Assembly (NCBI GenBank): GCA_026987795.1
Contig: JALSMF010000050.1
Location: forward strand, 1 to 24,469
Reading direction: 5' to 3'
DNA: 24,469 nt
Source: Bacteroidales bacterium
Lineage (GTDB): Bacteria; Bacteroidota; Bacteroidia; Bacteroidales; JAADGE01
The position numbers were made by a program, and so were the translations under genes. Below are positions 14,993 to 23,049 of this stretch, in pieces. Position 1 is the stretch's first letter; each line of letters begins with the position of its first letter. The notes under the pieces were generated by a model. The model saw only the letters and a program-made list of their open reading frames with translations, searched no databases and was not told the origin of the DNA.

Positions 14993-15949
14993 ATGGAAAA
15001 TATACTGGTAATAGGTGCAGCCGGTCAAATAGGCTCTGAGCTTACAATTGCTCTTCGAAAAATTTACGGAAACGAACATGTTTTTGCAACGGACATAAAA
15101 GATGTTCCTCAGGACATTAAGGATACGGGTCCGTCGGCAATTCTTGATGTTATGGACGACAAAAGATTAATTCACTTTGTTATTCGCCATAAGATAACAC
15201 AAATTTACCACTTGGCAGCCGTTCTTTCCGGAAATGCGGAAAAATTACCCTTGCAGGCTTGGCACATAAACATGCAAAGTTTGCTGAATATTCTGGATCT
15301 GACTAAAGTTGTAGAAGACGTGCATCGTGTTTTTTGGCCGAGCTCAATAGCTGTATTCGGACCAACAACCCCTAAACAAAACACTCCCCAGCTTACAATC
15401 ACAGAACCTTCTACAGTTTACGGCATAAGTAAATTAGCAGGAGAACGCTGGTGTGAATATTTTAATACTCGATACAATTTAGACATCAGAAGTATTCGTT
15501 ACCCCGGACTTATTAGTTATAAAACAGAAGCCGGAGGCGGAACAACGGACTATGCCGTTGAAATATTTTATGATGCCGTAAGAAAAAAGCAATATGAATG
15601 TTTCTTAAAAGAAGATACGGCACTTCCGATGATGTTTATGCAAGATGCTGTTGAAGCAACGATTAAGCTGATGCAGGCTCCGAAAGAAAATATAAGCGTA
15701 AAATCAAGCTATAATGTCGGAGGAATAAGTTTTACCCCGAAGCAAATTGCTGATGAAATTAAAAAGCATATTTCTGATTTTGAAATATTTTATAAGCCGG
15801 ATTTTCGTCAACCGATAGCTGATTCTTGGCCGCAAAGTATAGACGATTCTGTTGCACAAAAAGATTGGGGGTTAGAAACAAAGTTTGATATAAAAGAACT
15901 TACTCAGGTAATGCTTAACGGTGTCAGAGAAAAGTTTAAAAAGCAATAA
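14993..15949 (+). CDS. tdh: L-threonine 3-dehydrogenase, extended-SDR type
   Basis: The 318-aa protein is an NAD-dependent extended SDR of the epimerase-like threonine dehydrogenase group. It has the Rossmann motif GAAGQIG (8-14), an acidic residue after strand 2 (ATDIKD), HLAAVLSG (73-80), WPSSIAVFGP (115-124), the catalytic pair Y143/K147 in TVYGISK, and the substrate-side RYPGLIS and EAGGGTTDYAVEIFYDA segments typical of this dehydrogenase rather than of UDP-galactose epimerases. It oxidises L-threonine to 2-amino-3-ketobutyrate, which 2-amino-3-ketobutyrate CoA ligase (Kbl, not in this window) splits to glycine and acetyl-CoA. It should be cytosolic. It appears to be a stand-alone unit with its own promoter. 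Confidence 0.92.
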   Translation: MENILVIGAAGQIGSELTIALRKIYGNEHVFATDIKDVPQDIKDTGPSAILDVMDDKRLIHFVIRHKITQIYHLAAVLSGNAEKLPLQAWHINMQSLLNILDLTKVVEDVHRVFWPSSIAVFGPTTPKQNTPQLTITEPSTVYGISKLAGERWCEYFNTRYNLDIRSIRYPGLISYKTEAGGGTTDYAVEIFYDAVRKKQYECFLKEDTALPMMFMQDAVEATIKLMQAPKENISVKSSYNVGGISFTPKQIADEIKKHISDFEIFYKPDFRQPIADSWPQSIDDSVAQKDWGLETKFDIKELTQVMLNGVREKFKKQ

Positions 15950-16141
15950 AAAAAGACCTGTGCGTCTGTTGTTTTTGTTTGACAAAGTCTTGTATATTAG
16001 CCGGTTGGCAATATTTGTTTCGGGCAATTTTTTTTTCGATTTAATTTAAATATAAAGTTATTAACATATTTATTGTTTGTATATCAACTTTTTAAACAAC
16101 GGGTTTTAAAAGGCGGGCTTTTAATCTTCTTTTATTTGATA

Positions 16142-16149
16142 TATTTTTG
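16142..16149 (+). promoter_or_regulatory. Possible -7 box upstream of the ribonucleotide reductase gene
   Basis: TATTTTTG matches TAnnTTTG, 38 nt before the ATG at 16188. No TTG is seen 17-23 nt upstream, and the region is very AT-rich, so the match could be chance. The rest of the 238-bp spacer (15950-16187) shows no cobalamin riboswitch or NrdR-box pair that I can recognise. Confidence 0.3.
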
Positions 16150-16187
16150 TTCTTACCATTTTCACCCATATTTTTATTTAAGTTAGT

Positions 16188-18758
16188 ATGCAAGTAAAAG
16201 ATAAAACTACAGCTTTCAGCCCTGTGTCTGAAAAAGAAAAAAAGGGCTTTACATATGAAGAAGTTCTTCCTTATGCCCTGAAATATTTTAACGGAGACGA
16301 GTTAGCTGCCCGTGTTTGGGCAACTAAATATGCTCTTAAAGATTCTTTCGGAAATATTTACGAAAAAACCCCGGAAGAAATGCACCGCAGAATAGCAAAA
16401 GAAATTGCGAGAATAGAGCAAAAATATCCAAATCCGTTAAGCAGGGAAGAAATATATAACTTAATAAAAAACTTTAAATATATTGTTCCTGCCGGCAGCC
16501 CGATGTCCGGAATAGGAAATAACTTTCAAACAGTTTCTTTATCAAATTGTTTTGTTATAGGAGATGACGAGCCGGCTGATTCATACGGAGGAATATTAAA
16601 AACAGACCAAGAACAGGTGCAGTTGATGAAAAGAAGGGGCGGAGTAGGACACGACCTTTCTCATATTCGCCCGGGAGGGAGTCCGGTAAGTAACAGTGCG
16701 TTAACATCAACAGGAGTAGTTCCCTTTATGGAGAGATATTCCAACTCAACAAGAGAAGTTGCTCAAGACGGCAGAAGAGGAGCGTTAATGTTGTCAATAT
16801 CAATAAAACATCCTGATGCAGAACATTTTATAGATGCAAAGTTAGAATCAGGGAAAATAACGGGGGCTAATGTGTCGGTTAAAATAGACAATGAATTTAT
16901 GCAGGCTGTTATTGAAAACAAACCCTACCTACAACAATTTCCGGTTGATTCTGACAATCCTAAAATAAAAAAAATAATTGACCCCCGAAAACTTTGGAAA
17001 AAAATTATACATAATGCATGGAAATCTGCCGAACCGGGAATATTATTTTGGGATACCGTTATAGAAGAGTCTGTTGCAGATAGTTATGCAGATCAAGGAT
17101 TCAAAACCGTATCTACAAATCCGTGCGGAGAAATCCCGCTTTGTCCGTATGACAGTTGTCGCTTGCTTGCAATAAACTTATTTTCTTATGTTGAAAACCC
17201 GTTTACCGAAGCCGCGACATTTAATTTTGACAAATTTAAAACACATGTTCGTTATGCCCAAAGAATAATGGATGATATTATAGACTTAGAGCTTGAAAAA
17301 ATTGATAAGATTATTGAAAAAATAAATAACGATCCGGAAAAAGAAGAAATTAAACTGACGGAAAAACGACTTTGGGAAAATATTAAAAATAAAGCAGAAC
17401 TAGGAAGAAGAACCGGCGTCGGAATTACTGCCGAAGGGGATATGCTTGCAGCTTTAAACTTGCAATACGGCAGTGATAATGCAACAGATTTTTCCGTCTT
17501 GGTTCATAAAACATTAGCTGTTGAAGCATATCGATCATCTGTTGAAATGGCAAAAGAAAGAGGAGCTTTTAAAATATACAATACCGAAAAAGAAAAAAAC
17601 AATCCGTTTATTAACAGAATAAAAGAAGCAGATAAAGAACTTTATGAGGAAATGGTAAAGAGCGGAAGAAGAAACATATCTTTGCTGACTATTGCCCCTA
17701 CAGGTTCCACCAGTATTCTGACAAAAACAACTTCCGGAATAGAACCTGTATTTATGCCGTTTTACAAAAGACGCAGAAAAGTAAACCCTAACGATAAAAA
17801 TGTAAATATAAGTTTCACTGACGAAACCGGAGATGCATGGGAAGAGTATAATGTTTTTCACCATAACTTTCTTAAATGGATGGAAATAAACGGTATAGAT
17901 ACCGAAGAAGCAAAAACATTCGATAATGATAAAATCCAAGAACTGGTAAAACAATCTCCGTATTATAAAGCAACGTCAAACGATGTTGACTGGATTAAAA
18001 AAGTTCAGTTGCAAGGAAAAGTGCAAAAATGGGTTGACCATTCAATAAGTGTTACAGTGAATTTACCCAAAGATGTTTCTGTCGATTTAGTCGGAGATGT
18101 TTATTTTGAAGCATGGAAAAGCGGATGTAAGGGCGTAACGGTATACAGAGACGGCTCTCGCGACGGTGTTTTAATTTCTGCCGATAATAAGAAGACTCAA
18201 AAAGAACAAAAACATGAAAAACGACCGGCTGTTTTAGAAGCTGATGTCGTAAGGTTCAACAATAATGATGAAGAGTGGATAGCTTTTGTAGGACTGAAAG
18301 ACGGTAAGCCTTACGAAATTTTTTCCGGAAGGACCGAAGAAGATGCTTTACCTGTTCCTAAATCTGTTTCAAAAGGAGAGATTATTAAACACCGCTTTGA
18401 AGACGGAAGTAAAAGATACGACTTCAGGTATAAAAACAAATTCGGATTTAATATTACGATTGAGGGCTTATCGTATAAATTTAATCCTGAATTTTGGAAT
18501 TATGCCAAATTAATTTCCGGAGTTTTGCGCCACGGAATGCCTATTGAGCATGCAGTTAATCTAATCTCATCCTTACACTTTGAGACAGATACAATAAACA
18601 CCTGGAAAAAAGGTATTGAAAGAGCTTTAAAAATTTATATTCCCGACGGAACAAAAGCAAAAAAAGGCTCTGTTTGTCAGGAGTGCGGCTCTGATTCTCT
18701 GGTTTACGAAGAAGGCTGTTTGAAATGTCAGTCGTGCGGATATTCTAAATGCGGTTAA
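16188..18758 (+). CDS. nrdJ: Class II (adenosylcobalamin-dependent) ribonucleoside-diphosphate reductase
   Basis: The 856-aa protein reduces ribonucleotides to deoxyribonucleotides using a radical generated from coenzyme B12. Visible elements are VPAGSPMSGIG (100-110), the first redox cysteine C121 in SLSNCF, KRRGGVGHDLSHIRP, the radical-site motif N311-P-C313-G-E315, GRRTGVGI, and APTGSTSILTKTTSGIEPVFMPF. The N-terminus lacks an ATP-cone. The C-terminal 30 residues form a cysteine-rich ribbon with C830, C833, C844, C847, C850 and C855, a zinc-ribbon/redox tail in which the final cysteines probably shuttle electrons from thioredoxin to the active site. Class II enzymes work with or without oxygen and need a B12 supply. 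The ATG start lies directly before a short variable leader. A strong hairpin follows the stop. Confidence 0.95.
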   Translation: MQVKDKTTAFSPVSEKEKKGFTYEEVLPYALKYFNGDELAARVWATKYALKDSFGNIYEKTPEEMHRRIAKEIARIEQKYPNPLSREEIYNLIKNFKYIVPAGSPMSGIGNNFQTVSLSNCFVIGDDEPADSYGGILKTDQEQVQLMKRRGGVGHDLSHIRPGGSPVSNSALTSTGVVPFMERYSNSTREVAQDGRRGALMLSISIKHPDAEHFIDAKLESGKITGANVSVKIDNEFMQAVIENKPYLQQFPVDSDNPKIKKIIDPRKLWKKIIHNAWKSAEPGILFWDTVIEESVADSYADQGFKTVSTNPCGEIPLCPYDSCRLLAINLFSYVENPFTEAATFNFDKFKTHVRYAQRIMDDIIDLELEKIDKIIEKINNDPEKEEIKLTEKRLWENIKNKAELGRRTGVGITAEGDMLAALNLQYGSDNATDFSVLVHKTLAVEAYRSSVEMAKERGAFKIYNTEKEKNNPFINRIKEADKELYEEMVKSGRRNISLLTIAPTGSTSILTKTTSGIEPVFMPFYKRRRKVNPNDKNVNISFTDETGDAWEEYNVFHHNFLKWMEINGIDTEEAKTFDNDKIQELVKQSPYYKATSNDVDWIKKVQLQGKVQKWVDHSISVTVNLPKDVSVDLVGDVYFEAWKSGCKGVTVYRDGSRDGVLISADNKKTQKEQKHEKRPAVLEADVVRFNNNDEEWIAFVGLKDGKPYEIFSGRTEEDALPVPKSVSKGEIIKHRFEDGSKRYDFRYKNKFGFNITIEGLSYKFNPEFWNYAKLISGVLRHGMPIEHAVNLISSLHFETDTINTWKKGIERALKIYIPDGTKAKKGSVCQECGSDSLVYEEGCLKCQSCGYSKCG

Positions 18759-18783
18759 AATTTTGTTTGCTTTTTTATAAAGT

Positions 18784-18811
18784 AAGGCTGCCTGAATTTT
18801 CAGGCAGCCTT
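18784..18811. terminator. Intrinsic terminator between nrdJ and the TonB-dependent receptor gene
   Basis: An 11-bp perfect stem (AAGGCTGCCTG paired with CAGGCAGCCTT) surrounds a 6-nt loop and is followed on the plus strand by TTTATTTTTA. It should end nrdJ transcription efficiently. On the minus strand the downstream sequence is less T-rich, so termination of the receptor gene is weaker but possible. Confidence 0.85.
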
Positions 18812-18853
18812 TTATTTTTAAACGCATACTTGTAACAGGACGGCTATTCGGAT

Positions 18854-21178
18854 TTAATTAAAAGTAAAACTGTAAGCAACAGAGGGAATAACAGAAAATA
18901 AAGCCAGCCTTACAGCTTCAAACTGCGAAGAATTTTCATTTACGGGTCTGAACGTTATCTGATAAGCATTTTTTCTGGCATATACATTATAAACAGAAAA
19001 ATTCCAGCTTGACTTCCAATGTTTTTTCTTCTTGTTATAATAAGTTATACTGAAATCTCCGCGATGATAATCAGGCATTCGATAACCGTTACGTTCTGTG
19101 TATAACTGCACTATGCGCCCGTCAATAATATACCTTCCCGACGGAAATGTAACTGCATCACCGGTATAATAAACCCAAGTTGCCGCAAAACTCAAACGCT
19201 TATTCAAATTATAAATTGCCGTTATAGAAAAATCATGAGTTCTGTCATGTCGGGCGGGAAATGAAAGACCGTCATTTATTTCATCAAAAATACGTTCTGT
19301 TTTTGACCATGTATAGCTAATCCATCCTGTTAAGTTACCTGTTTGTTTTTTAAAATAAAGTTCTGTTCCGTATGACCATCCTTTTCCGAAAACAAGTTCT
19401 GCTTCCAAATATTTATTAACCATAACATTGGCTCCGTTCCTGTAATCTATTACATTTTGTAAATCCTTATAATAAATTTCAACGGAAGTTTCAAACATAT
19501 TATTTGAAATGTTTTTGTAATAACCGGCAGAATATAAACTTGCTGTTCCGGGCGGAACGAGTTTGGTGGCAGGATACCAAATATCTGCCGGGGTAGATGC
19601 GGTTGAATTTGACAGAAGGTGTATGTATTGAGCATTTCGCGTATATGCAAATTTTACGGAATTTCTGTCGTTTATTATATAATTTAAAGAAAAGCGAGGC
19701 TCCGTATTTTTGTATGTTTTTATTATTTCATTATCGGAATACTGAACAGAATCAACCGGATCTTGCCGGTTGTTAAAATCATAAACGGTTCCGGGACCCA
19801 AAACACAAAAAGCCGACAGACGCAAACCGTAAATAACTTTTAAGTTTTTAAGAACATCAAACTCGTGAGATAAGTATGCGGCATTTTCAAAAGCATATTT
19901 ATTGTCAACTTTTATGTCGTTTAAAAAATTTACTTCGCTTGCATCAACTTCTCCGGGCAAAAAGGTATGGTAAACGGAACTTATTCCGAAACGAAATAAA
20001 TTCTTGCTGTTATAAAAATATTGGAAATCTTCTTTAAGGTGAAAATCTCTTATTGCAGAGTTCAGTTTAACTTTTCCGGAGTCGGCAAAAAAACCTATAC
20101 CGACCTGATAATCATATTTACTGTAAATTAAAGACGTGTTTAAAAACAACTTATTGTTGAATATATGATTCCAGCGAGCCGTTCCTGTAATATTTCCCCA
20201 ATTCATATTCATAATATCACTGAAACCAAAAACGTCTCTTCCGAAATATCCTGAAAGAAATATCCTGTTATTTTCATTTATTTTTCGGCTTATTTTTGAA
20301 TTAAAATCATAAAAATAGAGAGTGCTGTTGCGCTGCTCTTCTTTCGGAGCAAATGACAGAAAAAGGTCGGCATAAGTTCTTCTGCCTGAAACTATAAGAG
20401 AAGATTTGTTTTTAACAATCGGTGTTTCAACGGTTAAGCGAGAGGAAATAAGTCCTATCCCTCCGTTTGCCGTGAATTTTTTTGAATTTCCGTCATTCAT
20501 TTGAATATCCAAAACAGAAGACAACCGTCCTCCGTACTGTGCAGGTGCCGTTCCTTTGTAAATTTTTACATTTTTTACTGCGTCAGAATTAAAAACCGAG
20601 AAAAAACCCATTAGATGCGAAGCGTTATAAACAGGAGCTTCGTCAAGGAGTATAAGGTTTTCATCAGCACCTCCGCCTCTTACAAAAAAGCCGCTGCCGC
20701 CTTCTCCCGCCGGTTTTATTCCCGGTAAAAGCTGTATTGTTTTCAGAATATCCTGTTCGCCGAAAATTACGGGAATCATTTTTGTATCTTTCGGGCTGAT
20801 TCTGTTAATGCCGGTTTCTGCAGCTTTTATATTTTTGTCGGCAACTTCACTGACTATCGTAACCTCACCGAGTTCACTGTCAACAGGAGAAAGCTCTGCG
20901 TTTATTGTCTGATTTTTTTCGCTACCCAATTTTGCGGTAAATTTCGCATAACCGATACTGTTATAATGCAGCTCTTTTGTTCCGGCAGGAACTGTCAGAG
21001 AGTAGAAACCGTAAGTGTTTGTTACGGTTCCGAATTTTCCGTTATCTGAGTTTATAAATGCATTTATTACAGCTTCACCGGTTTCAGAGTCGGTAACAGT
21101 GCCTTTTATTGTTATATTCTGCGAAAAGCCGAAAAAAAATAAGGACAGAAAAATATTTGTTAAAAAAACGTGCTTCAT
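18854..21178 (-). CDS. TonB-dependent outer membrane receptor with CarboxypepD_reg-like domain
   Basis: The 774-aa protein has a signal peptide (about 1-19), then a carboxypeptidase-regulatory-like beta-sandwich (about 22-105, ITIKGTVTDSETGEAVINAF through GFYSLTVPAGTKELHYNSIGYAKF), as in many Bacteroidota receptors. The TonB plug follows (about 125-230) with FGEQDILKTIQLLPG, the FFVRGGGADENLILLDEAP motif and VFNSDAVKNVKIYKGTAPAQYGGRLSSVLDI. The remaining 540 residues are a beta-barrel, ending in an aromatic-rich SVAYSFTFN C-terminus. It imports an unknown ligand across the outer membrane using TonB energy. There is no SusD-like partner in the window, so a polysaccharide substrate is less likely than a metal chelate, vitamin or small nutrient. 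It begins 37 bp after recA on the same strand with no terminator between, so the two may be cotranscribed. Confidence 0.93.
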   Translation of the reverse strand: MKHVFLTNIFLSLFFFGFSQNITIKGTVTDSETGEAVINAFINSDNGKFGTVTNTYGFYSLTVPAGTKELHYNSIGYAKFTAKLGSEKNQTINAELSPVDSELGEVTIVSEVADKNIKAAETGINRISPKDTKMIPVIFGEQDILKTIQLLPGIKPAGEGGSGFFVRGGGADENLILLDEAPVYNASHLMGFFSVFNSDAVKNVKIYKGTAPAQYGGRLSSVLDIQMNDGNSKKFTANGGIGLISSRLTVETPIVKNKSSLIVSGRRTYADLFLSFAPKEEQRNSTLYFYDFNSKISRKINENNRIFLSGYFGRDVFGFSDIMNMNWGNITGTARWNHIFNNKLFLNTSLIYSKYDYQVGIGFFADSGKVKLNSAIRDFHLKEDFQYFYNSKNLFRFGISSVYHTFLPGEVDASEVNFLNDIKVDNKYAFENAAYLSHEFDVLKNLKVIYGLRLSAFCVLGPGTVYDFNNRQDPVDSVQYSDNEIIKTYKNTEPRFSLNYIINDRNSVKFAYTRNAQYIHLLSNSTASTPADIWYPATKLVPPGTASLYSAGYYKNISNNMFETSVEIYYKDLQNVIDYRNGANVMVNKYLEAELVFGKGWSYGTELYFKKQTGNLTGWISYTWSKTERIFDEINDGLSFPARHDRTHDFSITAIYNLNKRLSFAATWVYYTGDAVTFPSGRYIIDGRIVQLYTERNGYRMPDYHRGDFSITYYNKKKKHWKSSWNFSVYNVYARKNAYQITFRPVNENSSQFEAVRLALFSVIPSVAYSFTFN

Positions 21179-21215
21179 TTTCTGTTTATAACGGTATAAC
21201 CCTGTTTAAATACAA

Positions 21216-22238
21216 TTATTCGTCGGAGGGTCCGTTTTTTAATCTTTCCCTTATTTTCTTTTCAATCTCTTCCGATAATTCAATATTATCCGTAAGAAGT
21301 TTTTTTACGGCTTCTCTTCCTTGTCCCAATTTTGTATCACCGTAACTGTACCAAGAGCCGCTTTTTTGAATAATATCGTATTCTGAACCTAAATCTATAA
21401 TTTCGCCGATTTTTGATATTCCTTCTCCGTAAATAATGTCAAATTCTGCTTTTTTGAAAGGCGGAGCAACTTTGTTTTTAACAACTTTAACTCTCGTTTT
21501 GTTTCCCGTAATATCGGCATCGTCTTTTATCTGACCGATTCTTCTTACATCGAGCCTTACGGAAGCGTAAAATTTAAGAGCATTTCCTCCTGTAGTGGTT
21601 TCGGGATTTCCGAACATAACTCCGATTTTTTCTCTTAACTGATTTATAAATATTACGCAAGTATTTGTTTTTCCTATGTTAGATGTTAATTTTCTCAATG
21701 CCTGAGACATTAATCGAGCCTGTAACCCCATTTTAGAATCACCCATATCTCCTTCAATCTCTGCTCTCGGGGTAAGGGCTGCAACTGAATCAATAACTAC
21801 GATATCAACAGCTCCCGAACGGATAAGATGGTCGGTTATTTCAAGAGCTTGCTCTCCGTTATCAGGTTGAGACACAAGTAAATTATCTATGTCAATACCT
21901 AAGTTTTTGGCGTAAAAACTGTCGAATGCATGTTCTGCGTCAATAAATGCAGCAATACCTTCTTGTTTTTGAGTTTCGGCAATAATGTGGAGAGCCAATG
22001 TCGTTTTTCCTGAAGATTCCGGACCGTATATTTCTATAACTCTTCCGCGAGGAACTCCGCCGACACCTAAGGCATAGTCCAGCCCGATGGAGCCTGTGGA
22101 TATTGCAGGTATATCTACCACAGCGCTTGAGTCTAACTTCATTATTGTTCCTTTCCCGAATTCTTTATCAATTTTATTTAATGTTGACTGCAATGCCTGA
22201 AGTTTTGCAGCTTTCGTATCTTGTTCTTTTTTTGCCAT
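21216..22238 (-). CDS. recA: Recombinase RecA
   Basis: The 340-aa protein is a typical full-length RecA: Walker A GPESSGKTT (72-80), catalytic E97-equivalent region FIDAEHAFD, Walker B VDIVVID (D150), the L1 loop near EGDMGDSKMGLQARLMSQALRKLT, the FINQLREKIGVMFGNPETTTGGNALKFY L2 region, and an acidic C-terminus. It forms filaments on single-stranded DNA, catalyses strand exchange and promotes LexA-type self-cleavage. It follows the peroxiredoxin gene by 24 bp and precedes the TonB-receptor gene. No SOS-box palindrome is evident in the short upstream spacer; the operon promoter is upstream of the peroxiredoxin gene. Confidence 0.98.
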   Translation of the reverse strand: MAKKEQDTKAAKLQALQSTLNKIDKEFGKGTIMKLDSSAVVDIPAISTGSIGLDYALGVGGVPRGRVIEIYGPESSGKTTLALHIIAETQKQEGIAAFIDAEHAFDSFYAKNLGIDIDNLLVSQPDNGEQALEITDHLIRSGAVDIVVIDSVAALTPRAEIEGDMGDSKMGLQARLMSQALRKLTSNIGKTNTCVIFINQLREKIGVMFGNPETTTGGNALKFYASVRLDVRRIGQIKDDADITGNKTRVKVVKNKVAPPFKKAEFDIIYGEGISKIGEIIDLGSEYDIIQKSGSWYSYGDTKLGQGREAVKKLLTDNIELSEEIEKKIRERLKNGPSDE

Positions 22239-22262
22239 TGTTCTTTTTTACCGTTATGTGTT

Positions 22263-22709
22263 TTATTTCTCTAATTCTTTCATAATCTGCTCGTAGTGTT
22301 CTTTTGTTTTTACCTTAGGAAAAACTTTTAAAACAGTTCCTGTTTCGTCTGTTATAAATGTTGTTCTGCGGACACCTTCGTAAGTTCGTCCGTACATCTT
22401 TTTTTCTCCCCAAACACCGAGTTTATTCATAATTTCTTTTTCAGTATCAGAAATTAATTTAAAAGGCAGCCCTAATTTTTCTGAAAATTTACGGTGAGAT
22501 TCTTCTGTATCCGGACTTATGCCTATTACCTCAAACCCCTTTTTTTTAAGTTCGTCGTAATGCTCTTTAAGATTTTTTGCTTCGTTTGTACATCCGGGTG
22601 TATTGTCTTTCGGATAAAAATACAGAATTAATTTTTTGCCTTTTATTTCTTCCGGATTAATTATTTTATGAAAATCCGGTATTTTATCTCCTTCTTTTAG
22701 TTTTATCAT
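22263..22709 (-). CDS. bcp: Thioredoxin-dependent thiol peroxidase, Bcp/PrxQ-type, single cysteine
   Basis: The 148-aa protein (start ATG 22707-22709, MIKLKEGDKIPDF) is an AhpC/TSA-fold peroxiredoxin of the Bcp type, with FYPKDNTPGCTNEA carrying the peroxidatic cysteine C40, and VRRTTFITDETG near the C-terminus with the conserved Arg. It reduces hydrogen peroxide and alkyl hydroperoxides. C40 is the only cysteine: the usual resolving cysteine five residues later is K45, so this is a 1-Cys variant that must be reduced directly by an external thiol. A TTG-initiated reading beginning at 22736 would lie inside the -7 promoter box and is rejected. It is the first gene of the bcp-recA-receptor run, so peroxide defence and DNA repair may be coexpressed. 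Confidence 0.92.
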   Translation of the reverse strand: MIKLKEGDKIPDFHKIINPEEIKGKKLILYFYPKDNTPGCTNEAKNLKEHYDELKKKGFEVIGISPDTEESHRKFSEKLGLPFKLISDTEKEIMNKLGVWGEKKMYGRTYEGVRRTTFITDETGTVLKVFPKVKTKEHYEQIMKELEK

Positions 22710-22733
22710 AATTTCAGAAATTAATATTATCTG

Positions 22734-22741
22734 CAAAAGTA
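22734..22741 (-). promoter_or_regulatory. Candidate -7 box of the bcp-recA operon
   Basis: The minus strand reads TACTTTTG, a full match to TAnnTTTG, ending 24 nt before the bcp ATG. That would leave a leader of roughly 15-20 nt. No convincing TTG -33 element is seen. The position excludes the upstream TTG (22734-22736) as the bcp start. Confidence 0.5.
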
Positions 22742-22861
22742 TTGTAAATTTCGGTATTTAGCAGTTGTTATCCCCGTAAAATTAAAAAATATTCCCGAAA
22801 ATGAAACTTTTTTTACAAACCTGCGTATACCCAAATAAAGAAACCTTTAAAATCTTAAGCT

Positions 22862-22966
22862 ATGAACGAAGACGAAAAAAAAATTCAGACAGACGAAACA
22901 ACAGAATCCGTAGTTGATGACTTATTGGAAAAATTTATCAAATTAACTAAGGTTGATGAGGAGTAG
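22862..22966 (+). CDS. Possible small acidic protein, 34 aa
   Basis: An ATG at 22862 opens a 34-codon frame ending in TAG at 22964-22966. The product begins MNEDEKKIQTDETTESVVDD and ends with a short amphipathic helix (LLEKFIKLTKV) and an acidic tail. It lies on the plus strand in a 340-bp gap between two minus-strand genes (bcp and map), and an intrinsic terminator (23013-23045) follows 46 bp after the stop. That is evidence that something is transcribed rightward here. No recognisable promoter or ribosome binding site is seen upstream, as is common in this phylum. No homologue comes to mind; it may be a small regulatory protein or a transcript whose coding capacity is incidental. Confidence 0.4.
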   Translation: MNEDEKKIQTDETTESVVDDLLEKFIKLTKVDEE

Positions 22967-23012
22967 TTAATTTTTTCATAATATTTACGGTTAATAAATT
23001 AAACATAAGTTC

Positions 23013-23045
23013 AAAAAGGACACAGTTAAATTCTGTGTCTTTTTT
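23013..23045. terminator. Bidirectional terminator between the small ORF and map
   Basis: GACACAG pairs perfectly with CTGTGTC around a 7-nt loop. The stem is extended by A-runs on the left pairing with T-runs on the right, giving a U-tail in both directions. It can end map transcription (minus) and any rightward transcript from the 22862 ORF. Confidence 0.8.
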
Positions 23046-23049
23046 TATT

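Noticed and set aside
14993..15949. UDP-glucose 4-epimerase
   Set aside because: The SDR motifs are shared, but the EAGGGTTDYAVEIFYDA and RYPGLIS segments point to SDR-type threonine dehydrogenase.
15950..16187. Cobalamin riboswitch or NrdR box upstream of the B12-dependent reductase
   Set aside because: I looked for conserved B12-box sequence and for paired NrdR palindromes and found neither; the spacer is plain AT-rich sequence with weak short hairpins.
22263..22736. Longer bcp reading from a TTG at 22736
   Set aside because: The TTG sits inside a full -7 box, and homologous proteins begin at the MIKLKEGDKIP methionine.
22801..22917. Second small plus-strand ORF (38 codons, MKLFLQTCVYPNKE) overlapping the 34-aa ORF
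   Set aside because: It overlaps the other frame, ends in a run of K/R/N codons, and its stop is further from the terminator. The 22862 frame is more plausible, though neither is proven.
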